DNA of 64,000 nt from Actinobacteria bacterium OV450 (GCA_001298555.1 LJCW01000142.1:1-64000), one strand, 5' to 3'; positions 1-8,605 are shown, counted from the first letter of the stretch. Translations and numbers: made by a program. Notes: a model not told the origin generated them from the letters alone.

Positions 1-2
1 CC

Positions 3-497
3 GATGATCTTCTTGCTCGACACAAGCTGATCTATCAGGACGTCCCGTTGCGTCGTTCACCAGGACTTGACCTGCGACTCAAGACTCAAACGCAACGGTG
101 TTGCAGTCTGGGCGGGATGACCGCGATGAACCTCGCGAGCGACGTGGAGGTGTCCTCGACCTACCGGGTCACGCACGTGATCGCGATCGGGTCCCCGATC
201 GACGGCAAGCGGCCCGCCGACCACACCACGCAGGTGGTCAGCCTCGTCAACAAGCACGACGTGATCCCGGGGCTCGACGGCCGCGGCCCGGCCGCGCCCC
301 ATGACATCCCCGAGAGCTGGGTCGAACTGGCCTGGCTGGACGAGTCGTACGACTACCCGCTGTCGCACGCCCCGCAGGCGTACTCCGACGCGCTGCGCGG
401 CGGACTCGCCCCCTACCGGGAACAGGTCAACAAGCTCATCAGCGCCTACGACGGCGAAGTCGTCGGCAACCAGCCGTACATGCTGCGCGACAAGTGA
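3..497 (+). pseudogene. 3' part of an alpha/beta-hydrolase (lipase-like) gene, broken at the nucleophile elbow
   Basis: The frame is open from the window edge and ends at TGA 495-497. From about residue 36 the product reads like the C-terminal half of an alpha/beta hydrolase: a SLGGMTAMNLAS stretch that fits the segment after a GxSxGG nucleophile elbow, a strand with IAIGSPID, then a VSLVNKHDVIP segment carrying a likely acid residue and a late His (SHAPQAY). The residues just before the Ser are CC instead of the expected GH. The first ~105 bases are clearly less GC-rich than the rest and encode nothing hydrolase-like. This suggests that the 5' half was replaced at a recombination or insertion junction. 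The call as a hydrolase remnant is from motif pattern only. The gene could also be intact with an aberrant N-terminus outside the window, but the elbow mismatch argues against it. Confidence 0.55.
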
Positions 498-526
498 CCA
501 CCAGGGACCACAAGGGAGACCGACCG

Positions 527-2023
527 ATGACCTCTGCCGAGAGCCCGGCCACGACGCCGCGACGTCCCGCGACGGCCTGGCCCCTGGAGAACGCCGTGTT
601 CAGCGCGGTGATGGCCGCCCAGCGCCTGCCATGGGTGGACGCCCCGGCCCGCGCCCTCGGACTGGACGCGCTGACCCGGGACGGGGTGACGCGCCGGCTG
701 CTGGCCTTCCTGCGGCGCACCCGCTCCGGGCGGCCGGTGCGGCTGAGCACCCCGTTCGGCTCGTTCCTGGTGCCGCTGGCGGGCCCGGACGCCGCGGGTC
801 TGCTGGCCCGCGCCGACGAGGCCGGGGCGCTCGCGCCCGCGGTAGGCCTCACCGCTGGCGGACAGCGGTACGGGCTGTCGCCGCACGTGCCGCTGCCGCG
901 CGAGGCGGCCGTGCCCGCGGCGGAACTGGGCGCCCTGCTGTCGCAGGACGTCGACCGGCTGATCGAGGGCCGGCGCGGGGACGGCACGCTGGAGTGGCAC
1001 GACTGGCGGCGCGGCATGCAGCGGCTGGGCCGGCGCGTGGTCGCGGGCGCCGCCGCGGTCGAGGACACACTGCTCAGCGAGGTGCTCGCGGCGGCCACGG
1101 AGGCCGCGGACGGCAGGTCCTACGACGGCCGCGCCGACGCACTGCGGCGCCGGCTGGAACCGTACCTGGCGGACCCGGACCCCGACTGCCTCGCCGGCCG
1201 GCTGACGGGCGGGGGGCCGGGGGGCAGGGGAACGGATCCCGGCACCGCCCTGCCGGCCGTCGCGCACGCGCTCGCGCTGGTGTCCGAGGCCGCCGCCGGG
1301 ACCGTGCCCCAGGCGCTGGCCCTGCTCGCCGTGGGCGCCGCCGCGTCCCCGGAGGCGGCCGTCGGCGAGGCGCTGCGCCGCTGGCCGCCGGTGGCCGCGG
1401 CCGTGTACCCCGTACGGGAGGACTTCACCTGGCAGGACCTGGCCGTCCGGGCCGGCGCCGAGATCCTGCGGGTGCCCGGCTGGCTGCGGGGGCTCGACGG
1501 CGAGACCCACCCGGAACCGGGGCCCTCGGGCCCGTCGGCGACGGCGGCGACGTCGGGGATGCCGCCGCTGTGCGGGGCCCCGACCGGTTGCGCGGCGTCG
1601 CGGTTCGCGGCGCTCGTCGCCGAGCACGTCGTACGCGTTGTCACCGAATCGGTCCGGCCGGTGGTGGTCTCCCCGCAGTTCACCGCGGACCGGCTGCCCG
1701 ACGCGCTCGACCCGCGGACCCTGGTCGTGGCGCTGGAGGACCTCGCCGCCCGGCCGGGCGACGGACGGGTGACGGTCGGCAAGGCGACGGCCGTGCCGGT
1801 CTCGGCGTTCGGCTACGCCCCGGCGGCGTACGGGGCGCTGGCGCACGCCAGCGCCGACCGGCTGGAGCGGCACGCGGAGAGCCTCGCGGCCTGCGCCGCG
1901 AACAGCGGCTGGAACGCCGACGAGGAGGGGGAGCGGTTCCGGATGGTCCTGCTGGGCCACGCGGAGCGGTGCGCCACGGCCGCCGACGGTGTACGGCGGG
2001 CAGCGAAGCGGCTGTCGGACTGA
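527..2023 (+). CDS. cytochrome P450-like protein of the fatty-acid/polyketide-like cluster
   Basis: This 498-aa protein has a degenerate P450 signature. A K-helix ExxR motif (EALRRWPP, near residue 281) is followed by the usual beta region, and a heme-loop-like GAPTGCAASRFA segment places a candidate thiolate ligand at Cys355. The classical I-helix AGxxT motif is not obvious, so activity on molecular oxygen may be altered. The ATG at 527 is preferred because GGGAG lies 8 nt upstream. An upstream in-frame GTG (494) overlaps the previous stop and has a weaker context. The gene is 12 nt upstream of a KAS III gene on the same strand, which implies a shared transcript and a role in modifying a fatty acyl or polyketide chain. 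That role is inferred from context; the substrate is unknown. Confidence 0.72.
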   Translation: MTSAESPATTPRRPATAWPLENAVFSAVMAAQRLPWVDAPARALGLDALTRDGVTRRLLAFLRRTRSGRPVRLSTPFGSFLVPLAGPDAAGLLARADEAGALAPAVGLTAGGQRYGLSPHVPLPREAAVPAAELGALLSQDVDRLIEGRRGDGTLEWHDWRRGMQRLGRRVVAGAAAVEDTLLSEVLAAATEAADGRSYDGRADALRRRLEPYLADPDPDCLAGRLTGGGPGGRGTDPGTALPAVAHALALVSEAAAGTVPQALALLAVGAAASPEAAVGEALRRWPPVAAAVYPVREDFTWQDLAVRAGAEILRVPGWLRGLDGETHPEPGPSGPSATAATSGMPPLCGAPTGCAASRFAALVAEHVVRVVTESVRPVVVSPQFTADRLPDALDPRTLVVALEDLAARPGDGRVTVGKATAVPVSAFGYAPAAYGALAHASADRLERHAESLAACAANSGWNADEEGERFRMVLLGHAERCATAADGVRRAAKRLSD

Positions 2024-2035
2024 GCGGAGGAGACC

Positions 2036-3133
2036 GTGCACGTTTCGGCAGCGCATACCGGACCGGCGCCGGCATCCGCCCCGGCCCCGGGGCCCCTCCC
2101 GGCATCCGCGTCCGCGTCCGGCAGAGCCGCGGCTCTCGCCGGGCTCGGTGCGTACGTGCCCCCGCGCGTCCTCACCAACGCCGAGCTGTGCGGGCAGCGG
2201 CCCATCGGCGACGAGTGGATCCGCGAGCGCATCGGTGTGGCGAGCCGGCGGATCGCGGACGGGGAGGCCACCGTCGACCTGGCGGTACGGGCCGGCCGCC
2301 ACGCGCTCACGGCAGCCGGGGTGGCCTCCGTCGACGCGGTGGTGCTGACCACCATCTCCCCGGACCGGCTCCTGCCGGCCGGGGCCCCGGAGGTCGCGGC
2401 GCGCCTCGGACTGGGCACGGTGCCGGCGTTCGACCTGGCGTCGGGCTGCAGTGGGTTCCTGTACGGCCTGGGGGTGGCGTCCTCGATGATCACCGGCGGG
2501 GCCTTCGGGCGCGTCCTGCTGGTCGCCTCGGACGTGTTCAGCGCGTTCCTCGATCCACAGGACTGGCTGATGTCGGCCATCTTCGGCGACGGGGCGGGCG
2601 CGGTGGTGCTGCACGCCGCCGAAGCCGGCGCGCCCGGCGCCCTGGGGCCCTTCGACCTGGGCAGCGACGGCGCGCAGGCCGACCTGCTGGAGGTGCCCGG
2701 CGGTGGTGCGCGGGCCAGGAAGCGGCAACTGGCGGAGCCTGGGGCGGAGTTCTCCCCGTACTTCCGGATGGACGGGCCCGTCGTGCGCAAGCAGGCCGTG
2801 GTCGGGATGTGCGATTCCGTCACCCGGGCCCTGCACCGGGCCGGCTGGCGGCCGGCGGACCTGGACGTGCTGGTCGCCCACCAGGCCAACCAGCGCATCC
2901 TCGACGGGCTCGCCGCCGAGCTGGGCCTGCCGCCCGGCCGGGTGCTGTCGCACATCGAGACGTACGGGAACGCCGCGGCGGCGTCGGTGCCCGTGCTGCT
3001 CGCCCAGGCGGCGGCCGCGGGGACCCTGTCGCCGGGCCTGCGGGTGGCGCTCACCGCGTACGGAGCGGGGCTGGCCTGGGGGTCGACCACCCTGGTCTGG
3101 CCCGAGGTGCGGGCGGTGGCCGAGGGCGGGTGA
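2036..3133 (+). CDS. 3-oxoacyl-ACP synthase III family protein (FabH-like)
   Basis: The 365-aa product is a thiolase-fold condensing enzyme with the complete KAS III triad: Cys138 in ASGCSGF, His282 in AHQANQ and Asn312 in YGNAAAAS. Family members start chain building by condensing an acyl-CoA with malonyl-ACP, or transfer acyl groups to other acceptors. An Ala/Pro-rich extension of about 30 residues precedes the core. The start is GTG with GGAGGAG a few bases upstream. It follows the P450-like gene and converges on the acyltransferase gene across a 9-bp hairpin. It is probably not the housekeeping FabH, because the neighbours are a P450-like protein, a single ACP and one KAS II rather than fabD-fabH-acpP-fabF. 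Confidence 0.88.
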   Translation: MHVSAAHTGPAPASAPAPGPLPASASASGRAAALAGLGAYVPPRVLTNAELCGQRPIGDEWIRERIGVASRRIADGEATVDLAVRAGRHALTAAGVASVDAVVLTTISPDRLLPAGAPEVAARLGLGTVPAFDLASGCSGFLYGLGVASSMITGGAFGRVLLVASDVFSAFLDPQDWLMSAIFGDGAGAVVLHAAEAGAPGALGPFDLGSDGAQADLLEVPGGGARARKRQLAEPGAEFSPYFRMDGPVVRKQAVVGMCDSVTRALHRAGWRPADLDVLVAHQANQRILDGLAAELGLPPGRVLSHIETYGNAAAASVPVLLAQAAAAGTLSPGLRVALTAYGAGLAWGSTTLVWPEVRAVAEGG

Positions 3134-3166
3134 GCCCCGGCCCCCTCCCCGGGCTGCGGGGCTCAC
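3130..3166. terminator. bidirectional hairpin between convergent KAS III and acyltransferase genes
   Basis: A 9-bp stem (GTGAGCCCC at 3130-3138 pairing with GGGGCTCAC at 3158-3166) encloses a GC-rich loop. Each arm contains the stop codon of one of the two convergent genes. There is no U tract, as is usual in high-GC actinomycetes. Confidence 0.5.
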
Positions 3167-3954
3167 CAGAACGGCGTGTCCCGCCTGCGCCGTTCCCGGT
3201 CCACCAGGGCCTGTACGGCGGCCTGCGACTCGGCGCACAGCAGCCGGGCCGCGGCGGCCCGCGCGACGCAGGACTCGGGCCGAGGCGGGGCGGGGATCGG
3301 CTCGCCGACGGTGACGAGCCACTTGGAGGGCAGCGGGAAGAGCGTGGTGACCGGGAAGCACGGGAGGTCCAGGAGGCGCGCCAGGGCCGGGATCTCGCCG
3401 AACCGGGGGCAGGCCTCCTCGGCGCCGATGACCGACAGCGGCACCACGGGGGCGCCCGCCCGCACGGCCGTCACCGCGAATCCGGGGCTGAACGGCCGGA
3501 GCCGATAGCGCTCCCGGAACGGCTTTTCGAGGCCTGAAATACCCTCGGGAAACACCCCGACGAGTTCCCCGGCGGCCAGGTGTTCCCATCCCAGCGTCGG
3601 ATCGAGCGGAATGGCTCCTTTCCTGCGGGCGTACGAACCGATGACCGGGAAGCGGAACACCAGGGGCGCCGCGGGTACGCAGAGGGCCCGCGGAAGTCCG
3701 CGTGCGAAGACCTTCTGCAGGACGAATGCGTCGAGCCCCCATGCGCCCGAGTGGTTGGCGACGAGGACCGCGGGGCCCTCGGCCGGAATGTTCTCCAGAC
3801 CGGTCACCTCGAGTCGGAAGTAGTCGTCCACGAGCCAGTCGAGGAAGCGGTCCCACGCGTTCTCCCCGGCCTTGCCGAGCGCCTCCTTCGCATACCTGAG
3901 TTCAGCGCCGGCCATCTCGATCACATCGGTCACATCCGTCGCGCTTTCCGACAC
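3163..3954 (-). CDS. PlsC-type lysophospholipid/glycerol acyltransferase
   Basis: The 263-aa product carries the glycerolipid acyltransferase motifs: His68 in NHSGAWGLD with Asp75 (an H-x6-D spacing rather than the classical HX4D), and FPEG at 135-138. Such proteins move an acyl chain from acyl-CoA or acyl-ACP to a glycerol-phosphate or other hydroxyl. There is no long hydrophobic N-terminal anchor. It lies opposite in strand to its neighbours but between KAS III and ACP, and is divergent from the ACP gene across about 150 bp of comparatively AT-rich DNA that probably holds both promoters. In context it may release or esterify the cluster's acyl product onto a lipid or alcohol; that is inference. 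Confidence 0.85.
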   Translation of the reverse strand: MSESATDVTDVIEMAGAELRYAKEALGKAGENAWDRFLDWLVDDYFRLEVTGLENIPAEGPAVLVANHSGAWGLDAFVLQKVFARGLPRALCVPAAPLVFRFPVIGSYARRKGAIPLDPTLGWEHLAAGELVGVFPEGISGLEKPFRERYRLRPFSPGFAVTAVRAGAPVVPLSVIGAEEACPRFGEIPALARLLDLPCFPVTTLFPLPSKWLVTVGEPIPAPPRPESCVARAAAARLLCAESQAAVQALVDRERRRRDTPFW

Positions 3955-4108
3955 GAATGGTCCCCACTCTCACGTTTCGAATCATCAACAGGCCTATTGC
4001 GGACGAGTTTTGAGTAAATCCCCGGCCGTGGTACCTATTTGAGCACGAGAGATCGCTGTACCCGTCCACTCGGCCGCAATGGCACCGATACCGCACACGA
4101 GAGCTGAC

Positions 4109-4360
4109 GTGACTACTTCTGCGCCGGAATCCGTCCTCGACCTGATCAGTGAACTGCTCGTCGAGAGGTTCGAAGTCCCCTCCGAAGAGGTACGGGGGAG
4201 TGCGCCCCTGCGCGACCTGCTGACCGATTCGCTCATGATCGTCGAAATGGCCATCGCCGTTCACGAGACGCTGGACGTCAAGGTCGACGAGGAAGAACTC
4301 CGCACGGCCACCCTCGCCGGGTTCGCCGCGTCCGTCGAGGAACGGCGGACGGGCCGTTGA
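4109..4360 (+). CDS. acyl carrier protein
   Basis: This is a small acidic four-helix carrier of 83 aa with the phosphopantetheine attachment Ser41 in a DSLMIVEM motif (canonical DSL). The GTG at 4109 is chosen because GAGAG lies 5 nt upstream and the product then begins right before helix 1. An in-frame ATG at 4079 would add ten residues and has no visible ribosome site. The stop overlaps the TTG start of the KAS II gene (TTGA), so translation of the carrier and its condensing enzyme is probably coupled. It likely carries the acyl intermediates of this five-gene cluster. Confidence 0.85.
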   Translation: MTTSAPESVLDLISELLVERFEVPSEEVRGSAPLRDLLTDSLMIVEMAIAVHETLDVKVDEEELRTATLAGFAASVEERRTGR

Positions 4361-5562
4361 ACAGACGCCCCGAGGCCGTCGTGACCGGGCTGGGCCTGGT
4401 CACTCCGGCCGGGTGCGACCGGGACGGCACGTGGGCGGCGGTCCGCGCCGGGCGCTCCACCGCCGCCCCCGACCCCCTGCTGCACGGTCTGCCCGTCTCC
4501 CTCACCTGCCGGGTACCGGAACCGGACCACCCCGTCCTGCACCTGCGCGGCTCGGTGCACCTCGACCCGGTCGACCGGTTCGGCCTGGTGGCCACGGCCC
4601 AGGCCCTCGATCAGGCCGGCCTCGACCCCCGGGAGTGGGACGGCGGCCGGGTCGCCGTCGTCACCGGCGGCGCCACCGGCGGCGTCGTCACCCAGGACAA
4701 GGCGCTCGCCCGGCTGGGGGAGCGGGGGCCCAAGTTCGTGTCCCCGTACTTCCTCCCGGGCTATCTCATCAACATGACCTGCGCCAACATCGCACTGCGC
4801 TTCGGCGTGACCGGCCCCGCCCTGGCCACCTCCACGGCCTGCGCCTCGGGCACCACGGCCCTCGGTCTCGCCAGGGACCTGCTGGCGGGCGGGCAGTGCG
4901 ACATCGCCCTCGTCTGCGGAGCCGAGGCGGCCGTCACCCGGCTGATGGTGGCCGGGTTCTCGCAGCTGGGCGCCCTGTCGGACACCGGATCGCGGCCCTT
5001 CGACGCCCACCGCGACGGCTTCGTCGTCGCCGAGGGTGCGGGTGCCATGGTCCTGGAGCGCCCCGAGCACGCCGCCGCGCGTGCGGCCCGGCCGCTCGCC
5101 CGGCTCATCGGCTACGCCGCCACGACCGACGCACACCACCTCGTGGCCCCGCACCCCGAAGGCCGCGGCGCCGAGCAGGCCGTCCGCGCAGCCCTCGCGG
5201 ACGCGGGCGTCGCCCCCGACGACGTGGGACACGTCAACGCGCACGGCACCTCGACCCGGCAGAACGACGGCATCGAGGCCGCCGTCCTGGCCCGCGTCTT
5301 TCCCCGGCGGCCGCCCGTCACCTCGGCCAAGGGCGCCCTCGGGCACACGCTCGGGGCCTCCGGCGTCATCGAGGCGGCCCTGACCGTCATGGCGCTGGCC
5401 GAGGACACCGTGCCGCCCACGGCCGGGCTGACCGAGCCCGACACCGGGATGGACATCGACGTGGTCAGCGGCACGGCCAGGAGGCACTCCGGTCAGGTTG
5501 CCGTCAGCAACTCGTTCGGGTTCGGCGGACACAACGCCGTGGCGGTGCTCGCACGCCCCTGA
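4357..5562 (+). CDS. beta-ketoacyl-ACP synthase II family protein (FabF-like)
   Basis: The 401-aa condensing enzyme has the KAS I/II triad Cys162 (TACASGT), His296 (NAHGTST) and His330 (GHTLGASG). It would elongate an ACP-bound chain with malonyl-ACP by decarboxylative Claisen condensation. It starts with TTG overlapping the ACP stop. No chain-length-factor partner, ketoreductase or dehydratase lies nearby. Reduction steps would therefore have to come from the primary fatty-acid synthase, or the product stays short. A housekeeping fabF is less likely given the single KAS/ACP pair and the P450-like neighbour. Confidence 0.88.
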   Translation: MNRRPEAVVTGLGLVTPAGCDRDGTWAAVRAGRSTAAPDPLLHGLPVSLTCRVPEPDHPVLHLRGSVHLDPVDRFGLVATAQALDQAGLDPREWDGGRVAVVTGGATGGVVTQDKALARLGERGPKFVSPYFLPGYLINMTCANIALRFGVTGPALATSTACASGTTALGLARDLLAGGQCDIALVCGAEAAVTRLMVAGFSQLGALSDTGSRPFDAHRDGFVVAEGAGAMVLERPEHAAARAARPLARLIGYAATTDAHHLVAPHPEGRGAEQAVRAALADAGVAPDDVGHVNAHGTSTRQNDGIEAAVLARVFPRRPPVTSAKGALGHTLGASGVIEAALTVMALAEDTVPPTAGLTEPDTGMDIDVVSGTARRHSGQVAVSNSFGFGGHNAVAVLARP

Positions 5563-5706
5563 CCACGCCGGGAAGCGGTCCCGGGCCCGCCGGGCGACCA
5601 TGGGTGGTGTGGAGGAAGCGCAGCTGAGGGCCTCCCTCGCCGGGTGGGCGCACGGAGCCGGCCACGGCACCCCGGGAGGCACCGGTGGTACGGGGGCGGG
5701 TGCGCG

Positions 5707-7797
5707 ATGACCGAGCAGACACCGATCGAGGACCTGATCAGCGGCGCCGCCCAGGACGCCGGCGGGTGGCTCGGCTCGCTGCCCGTGGCACAGCTGGCCA
5801 CCGGCGCCGACGGGACGATCGTGCGCTGGAACCGCGCCGCGCAGGAGCTGCTCGGCTACACCCCGCCGCAGATCGTCGGCCGGCACATCGCCGAACTGCT
5901 GCATCCCGGAGCCGACCGCAGCCTCGGCCGCGCCCTGTGGGAGACCGCCGTCACCGGTCGCGGGGTGATGGGAACCGTCACCGCGTGGCACCAGGACGGG
6001 CACCCGCTGGAGCTGGAGATCTGGGCCTGCCCGGTGCCCGGCCGGCGCCACGGCGCCTCCGCGGTCCTGGTCTTCGCCGCCGAGGCGCACGCGGCCCGCC
6101 GGATCCGCGGTTCGTCGGCCGTCTGGGACGGCCTGTTCGCCCGCTCGCCCGTCGGCATCGCCATCCTCGACACGCAGCTGCGGTTCCTCCAGGTCAACCC
6201 GGCCCTGGAGGAGATGAACGGCCTCTCGGAATCGGCTCACGTCGGACGGCGGCTCGTGGAGGTCCTGCCGGAGGTGAACGCGGAGGACATGGAGGACGCG
6301 ATGCGGCAGGTCCTGGCCACCGGGGAGCCGGTACTGGACCGCCGGCGCAGGGGCCGCACCCCCGCCGACCCCTCCCGGGACCGGTTCTGGTCCTGCTCGT
6401 ACGTCCGGGTGGAGGACCCCGGCGGCCGACCGATCGGGGTGATCGCCTCGCTGCTCGACATCACCGATCAGCAGCGCGACCACATCGAGGCGGAGGCGGG
6501 CCGCCGCAGGCTGGCGCTGCTCAGCGAGGCCAGCGTCCGCATCGGTGCCAGCCTGGAGCTGGAGCGCACCGCGCAGGAACTGGCCGACCTGGCGGTCCCG
6601 CAGCTCGCCGACGCCGCCACCGTGGACGTACTGGACACCCTCGCCCGCGGTGACGAACCCGGCCCGGGCCTGGCCGGGGGCGTGGCCCTGCGGCGCCTGG
6701 GCAAGGCCCCGCTGACGGGCTCCGCGGTGATCGGCGTCCTCGCCCCGCTGGGCAGGACCCTCACGTTCCCCTCGGCCGCCCCCTACACCCAGGCCCTCGC
6801 CGCCCGGCGGCCCTTCCTGCTCGCCCGCCTCGACGAGCAGGCCGTCGCCTCCGCCGCCCGCCACACGAGCAGACCCGGGCAGATCCTGAACCTGGGGGTG
6901 CACTCGTTCATGATGGCGCCGCTGGTCGCGCGGGACCTCGTCCTCGGCGTCGCCACCTTCTACCGCACCGGACCCGCCGGCCCGTTCGGGCCCGACGACG
7001 TCACGCTCGCCGGGGAGCTCGCGGCCCGCGCCGCCGTCAGCATCGACAACGCGCGCCTCTACCACCGCGAGCACGAGACCGCCGTCATCCTCCAGCGCAG
7101 CATGCTGCCCCAGCACATCACCCCGCCGTCCGGCGTCGAAGTCGCCCACCGGTACCTGCCCGCCGGCGACGTCAACGAGATCGGCGGCGACTGGTACGAC
7201 GTCCTGCAACTCCCCGGGGGCAAGGCCGCCCTCCTCATCGGCGACGTCATGGGCCACGGCATCGCGGCCGCAGCGGTCATGGGACGGCTCTCCGCCAGCG
7301 TCCGCGCCCTCGCCCGGCTCGACCTCGCCCCGGAGGCGCTGATGCGGCAGCTGGAGGCGACCCTCGACGACCTCGCCGAACCGATGATCGCCACCTTCCT
7401 GTACGCCGTGATCGACCCCCGGACCGGTCACTGCCGCATCACCCGCGCCGGACACCCGCCGCCGGCGGCCGTCGCCCCGGACGGCACGGTCCGCCTCCTC
7501 GACCTGCCGCCCGGCACCCCCCTGGGCGTCGGCGGAACGGTCTTCTCCACCACCGACCTGACCCTGCAGCCGGGCAGCCTCCTGGTCATGTACACCGACG
7601 GCCTCGTGGAGGCCCGCGGAAGCGACATCGACGAGCGGCTCGCGGAACTGACCCGCCTGCTCACCGAACCCCAGCACTCGCTGGACCATCTGTGCGACTC
7701 ACTGATCAGCCACCTCGTCCCGGCCTCCGCCGACGACGACATCGCCCTGCTCGTCGCCCGCGTCGGCACCACCCCCCACACCCACCCGCCTGCCTAG
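5707..7797 (+). CDS. PAS-PAS-GAF-SpoIIE family protein phosphatase
   Basis: The 696-aa cytoplasmic signalling protein reads, in order: a PAS domain (about 15-120), a second PAS (about 130-255), a GAF-like domain (about 275-430), and a PP2C/SpoIIE-type phosphatase (about 465-680) with DWYDV, GDVMGHG and YTDGLVEARG metal-binding motifs. Proteins of this type dephosphorylate anti-sigma-factor antagonists in response to small ligands, redox or light. No antagonist or anti-sigma kinase gene adjoins it. The ATG at 5707 overlaps the stop of a possible 36-aa ORF (5600-5710). The stop codon TAG at 7795-7797 is formed by the end of a palindromic repeat element. Confidence 0.9.
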   Translation: MTEQTPIEDLISGAAQDAGGWLGSLPVAQLATGADGTIVRWNRAAQELLGYTPPQIVGRHIAELLHPGADRSLGRALWETAVTGRGVMGTVTAWHQDGHPLELEIWACPVPGRRHGASAVLVFAAEAHAARRIRGSSAVWDGLFARSPVGIAILDTQLRFLQVNPALEEMNGLSESAHVGRRLVEVLPEVNAEDMEDAMRQVLATGEPVLDRRRRGRTPADPSRDRFWSCSYVRVEDPGGRPIGVIASLLDITDQQRDHIEAEAGRRRLALLSEASVRIGASLELERTAQELADLAVPQLADAATVDVLDTLARGDEPGPGLAGGVALRRLGKAPLTGSAVIGVLAPLGRTLTFPSAAPYTQALAARRPFLLARLDEQAVASAARHTSRPGQILNLGVHSFMMAPLVARDLVLGVATFYRTGPAGPFGPDDVTLAGELAARAAVSIDNARLYHREHETAVILQRSMLPQHITPPSGVEVAHRYLPAGDVNEIGGDWYDVLQLPGGKAALLIGDVMGHGIAAAAVMGRLSASVRALARLDLAPEALMRQLEATLDDLAEPMIATFLYAVIDPRTGHCRITRAGHPPPAAVAPDGTVRLLDLPPGTPLGVGGTVFSTTDLTLQPGSLLVMYTDGLVEARGSDIDERLAELTRLLTEPQHSLDHLCDSLISHLVPASADDDIALLVARVGTTPHTHPPA

Positions 7798-7970
7798 GTC
7801 CTGTCGTCAAACTGCCGTCTGCCCCGCGACGCCTGGCACGCGCTCTCGCCGCACCGGGCGAAATCCAAGTACGTCCAGTACGCGGTCTTCCGCCCGGCGC
7901 GCCGAGAGCACGCACCAGACGCCGCGCGGCCGCCCTCCGGGCGACGACGGGAGTTTGACGACAGGCCCTG
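7795..7970. repeat. MITE-like palindromic element, copy 1 (full, long form)
   Basis: This 176-bp element has imperfect terminal inverted repeats (CCTGTCGTCAAACTGCCGTC at the left, matching the reverse complement of the right end GACGGGAGTTTGACGACAGG with one mismatch). Large parts of the interior also pair with each other. It contains no plausible ORF. Its left end supplies the TAG stop of the upstream phosphatase gene. Its reverse complement aligns along its length with the copy at 59669-59809, except for about 35-40 extra bases in the centre. The strong fold could also terminate transcription. Confidence 0.8.
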
Positions 7971-7993
7971 GAGCGGCCGGGCAGGATGGGGGA

Positions 7994-8605
7994 ATGGAGT
8001 TCACCGAACTGGAGCAACGGGCCCGCGCGCTCGCGGCGCCGGGCACCCGCCGGATCCTCGGCATCGCGGGGCCGCCCGGTGCCGGCAAGTCGACCCTGGC
8101 CGCACGCCTCGCCGAGGCGCTCGGGCCCGAACTGGCCGTCGTCGTGCCGATGGACGGCTTCCACCTCTCCCAGGCCGAACTGGAGCGGCTGGGCCGGGCC
8201 GGCCGCAAGGGCGCCCCGGACACCTTCGACGCAGCCGGATACGCGGCCCTGCTGGTCCGGCTGCGCACCCCCGGCCCCGCCGCGGTCTACGCGCCGGCCT
8301 TCGACCGGGCGCTGGAGGAGCCGGTCGCCGGCAGCATCCCCGTCGGCCGCGCGGTGCCCCTGGTGATCACCGAGGGCAACTACCTGCTGCACGACGCGGG
8401 GGAGTGGGCGGCCGTGCGTCCGCTCCTGGACGAGGTCTGGTTCCTGGCGCCCGACGACGCCCTGCGCATGCGGCGGCTGGTGGACCGGCACGTCCGCCAC
8501 GGGAAGGCACCGGCCCGTGCCGAGGAGTGGGTGGCGCGCTCCGACGAGGCCAACGCACGGCTGATCGCCGCGGGCCGGATGCGGGCGGACCTGGTCGTGG
8601 AATAG
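7994..8605 (+). CDS. nucleoside/phosphoribulokinase-like P-loop kinase
   Basis: The 203-aa product belongs to the uridine kinase/pantothenate kinase/phosphoribulokinase group of P-loop kinases. It shows a Walker A at residues 26-34 (GPPGAGKST), the typical VVVPMDGFHLS segment with the catalytic Asp, and ITEGNYLL later. Members annotated as fructose-transport kinases (FrcK-like) share this layout, but the substrate cannot be read from the sequence. The ATG at 7994 has GGGGGA just upstream. An earlier in-frame ATG at 7955 lies inside the repeat element and is unlikely. It stands alone, 24 bp after the element. Confidence 0.82.
   Translation: MEFTELEQRARALAAPGTRRILGIAGPPGAGKSTLAARLAEALGPELAVVVPMDGFHLSQAELERLGRAGRKGAPDTFDAAGYAALLVRLRTPGPAAVYAPAFDRALEEPVAGSIPVGRAVPLVITEGNYLLHDAGEWAAVRPLLDEVWFLAPDDALRMRRLVDRHVRHGKAPARAEEWVARSDEANARLIAAGRMRADLVVE

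Noticed and set aside
446..3856. Very long minus-strand open frame across the P450/KAS region
   Set aside because: It is opposite to recognisable motifs on the other strand, is extremely Arg/Gly/Pro-rich and has no domain pattern. Such frames are normal antisense shadows in high-GC DNA.
4261..7689. 1142-residue minus-strand frame opposite KAS II and the SpoIIE phosphatase
   Set aside because: It mirrors codon structure of the plus-strand genes, which carry full catalytic motifs; no family pattern on the minus strand.
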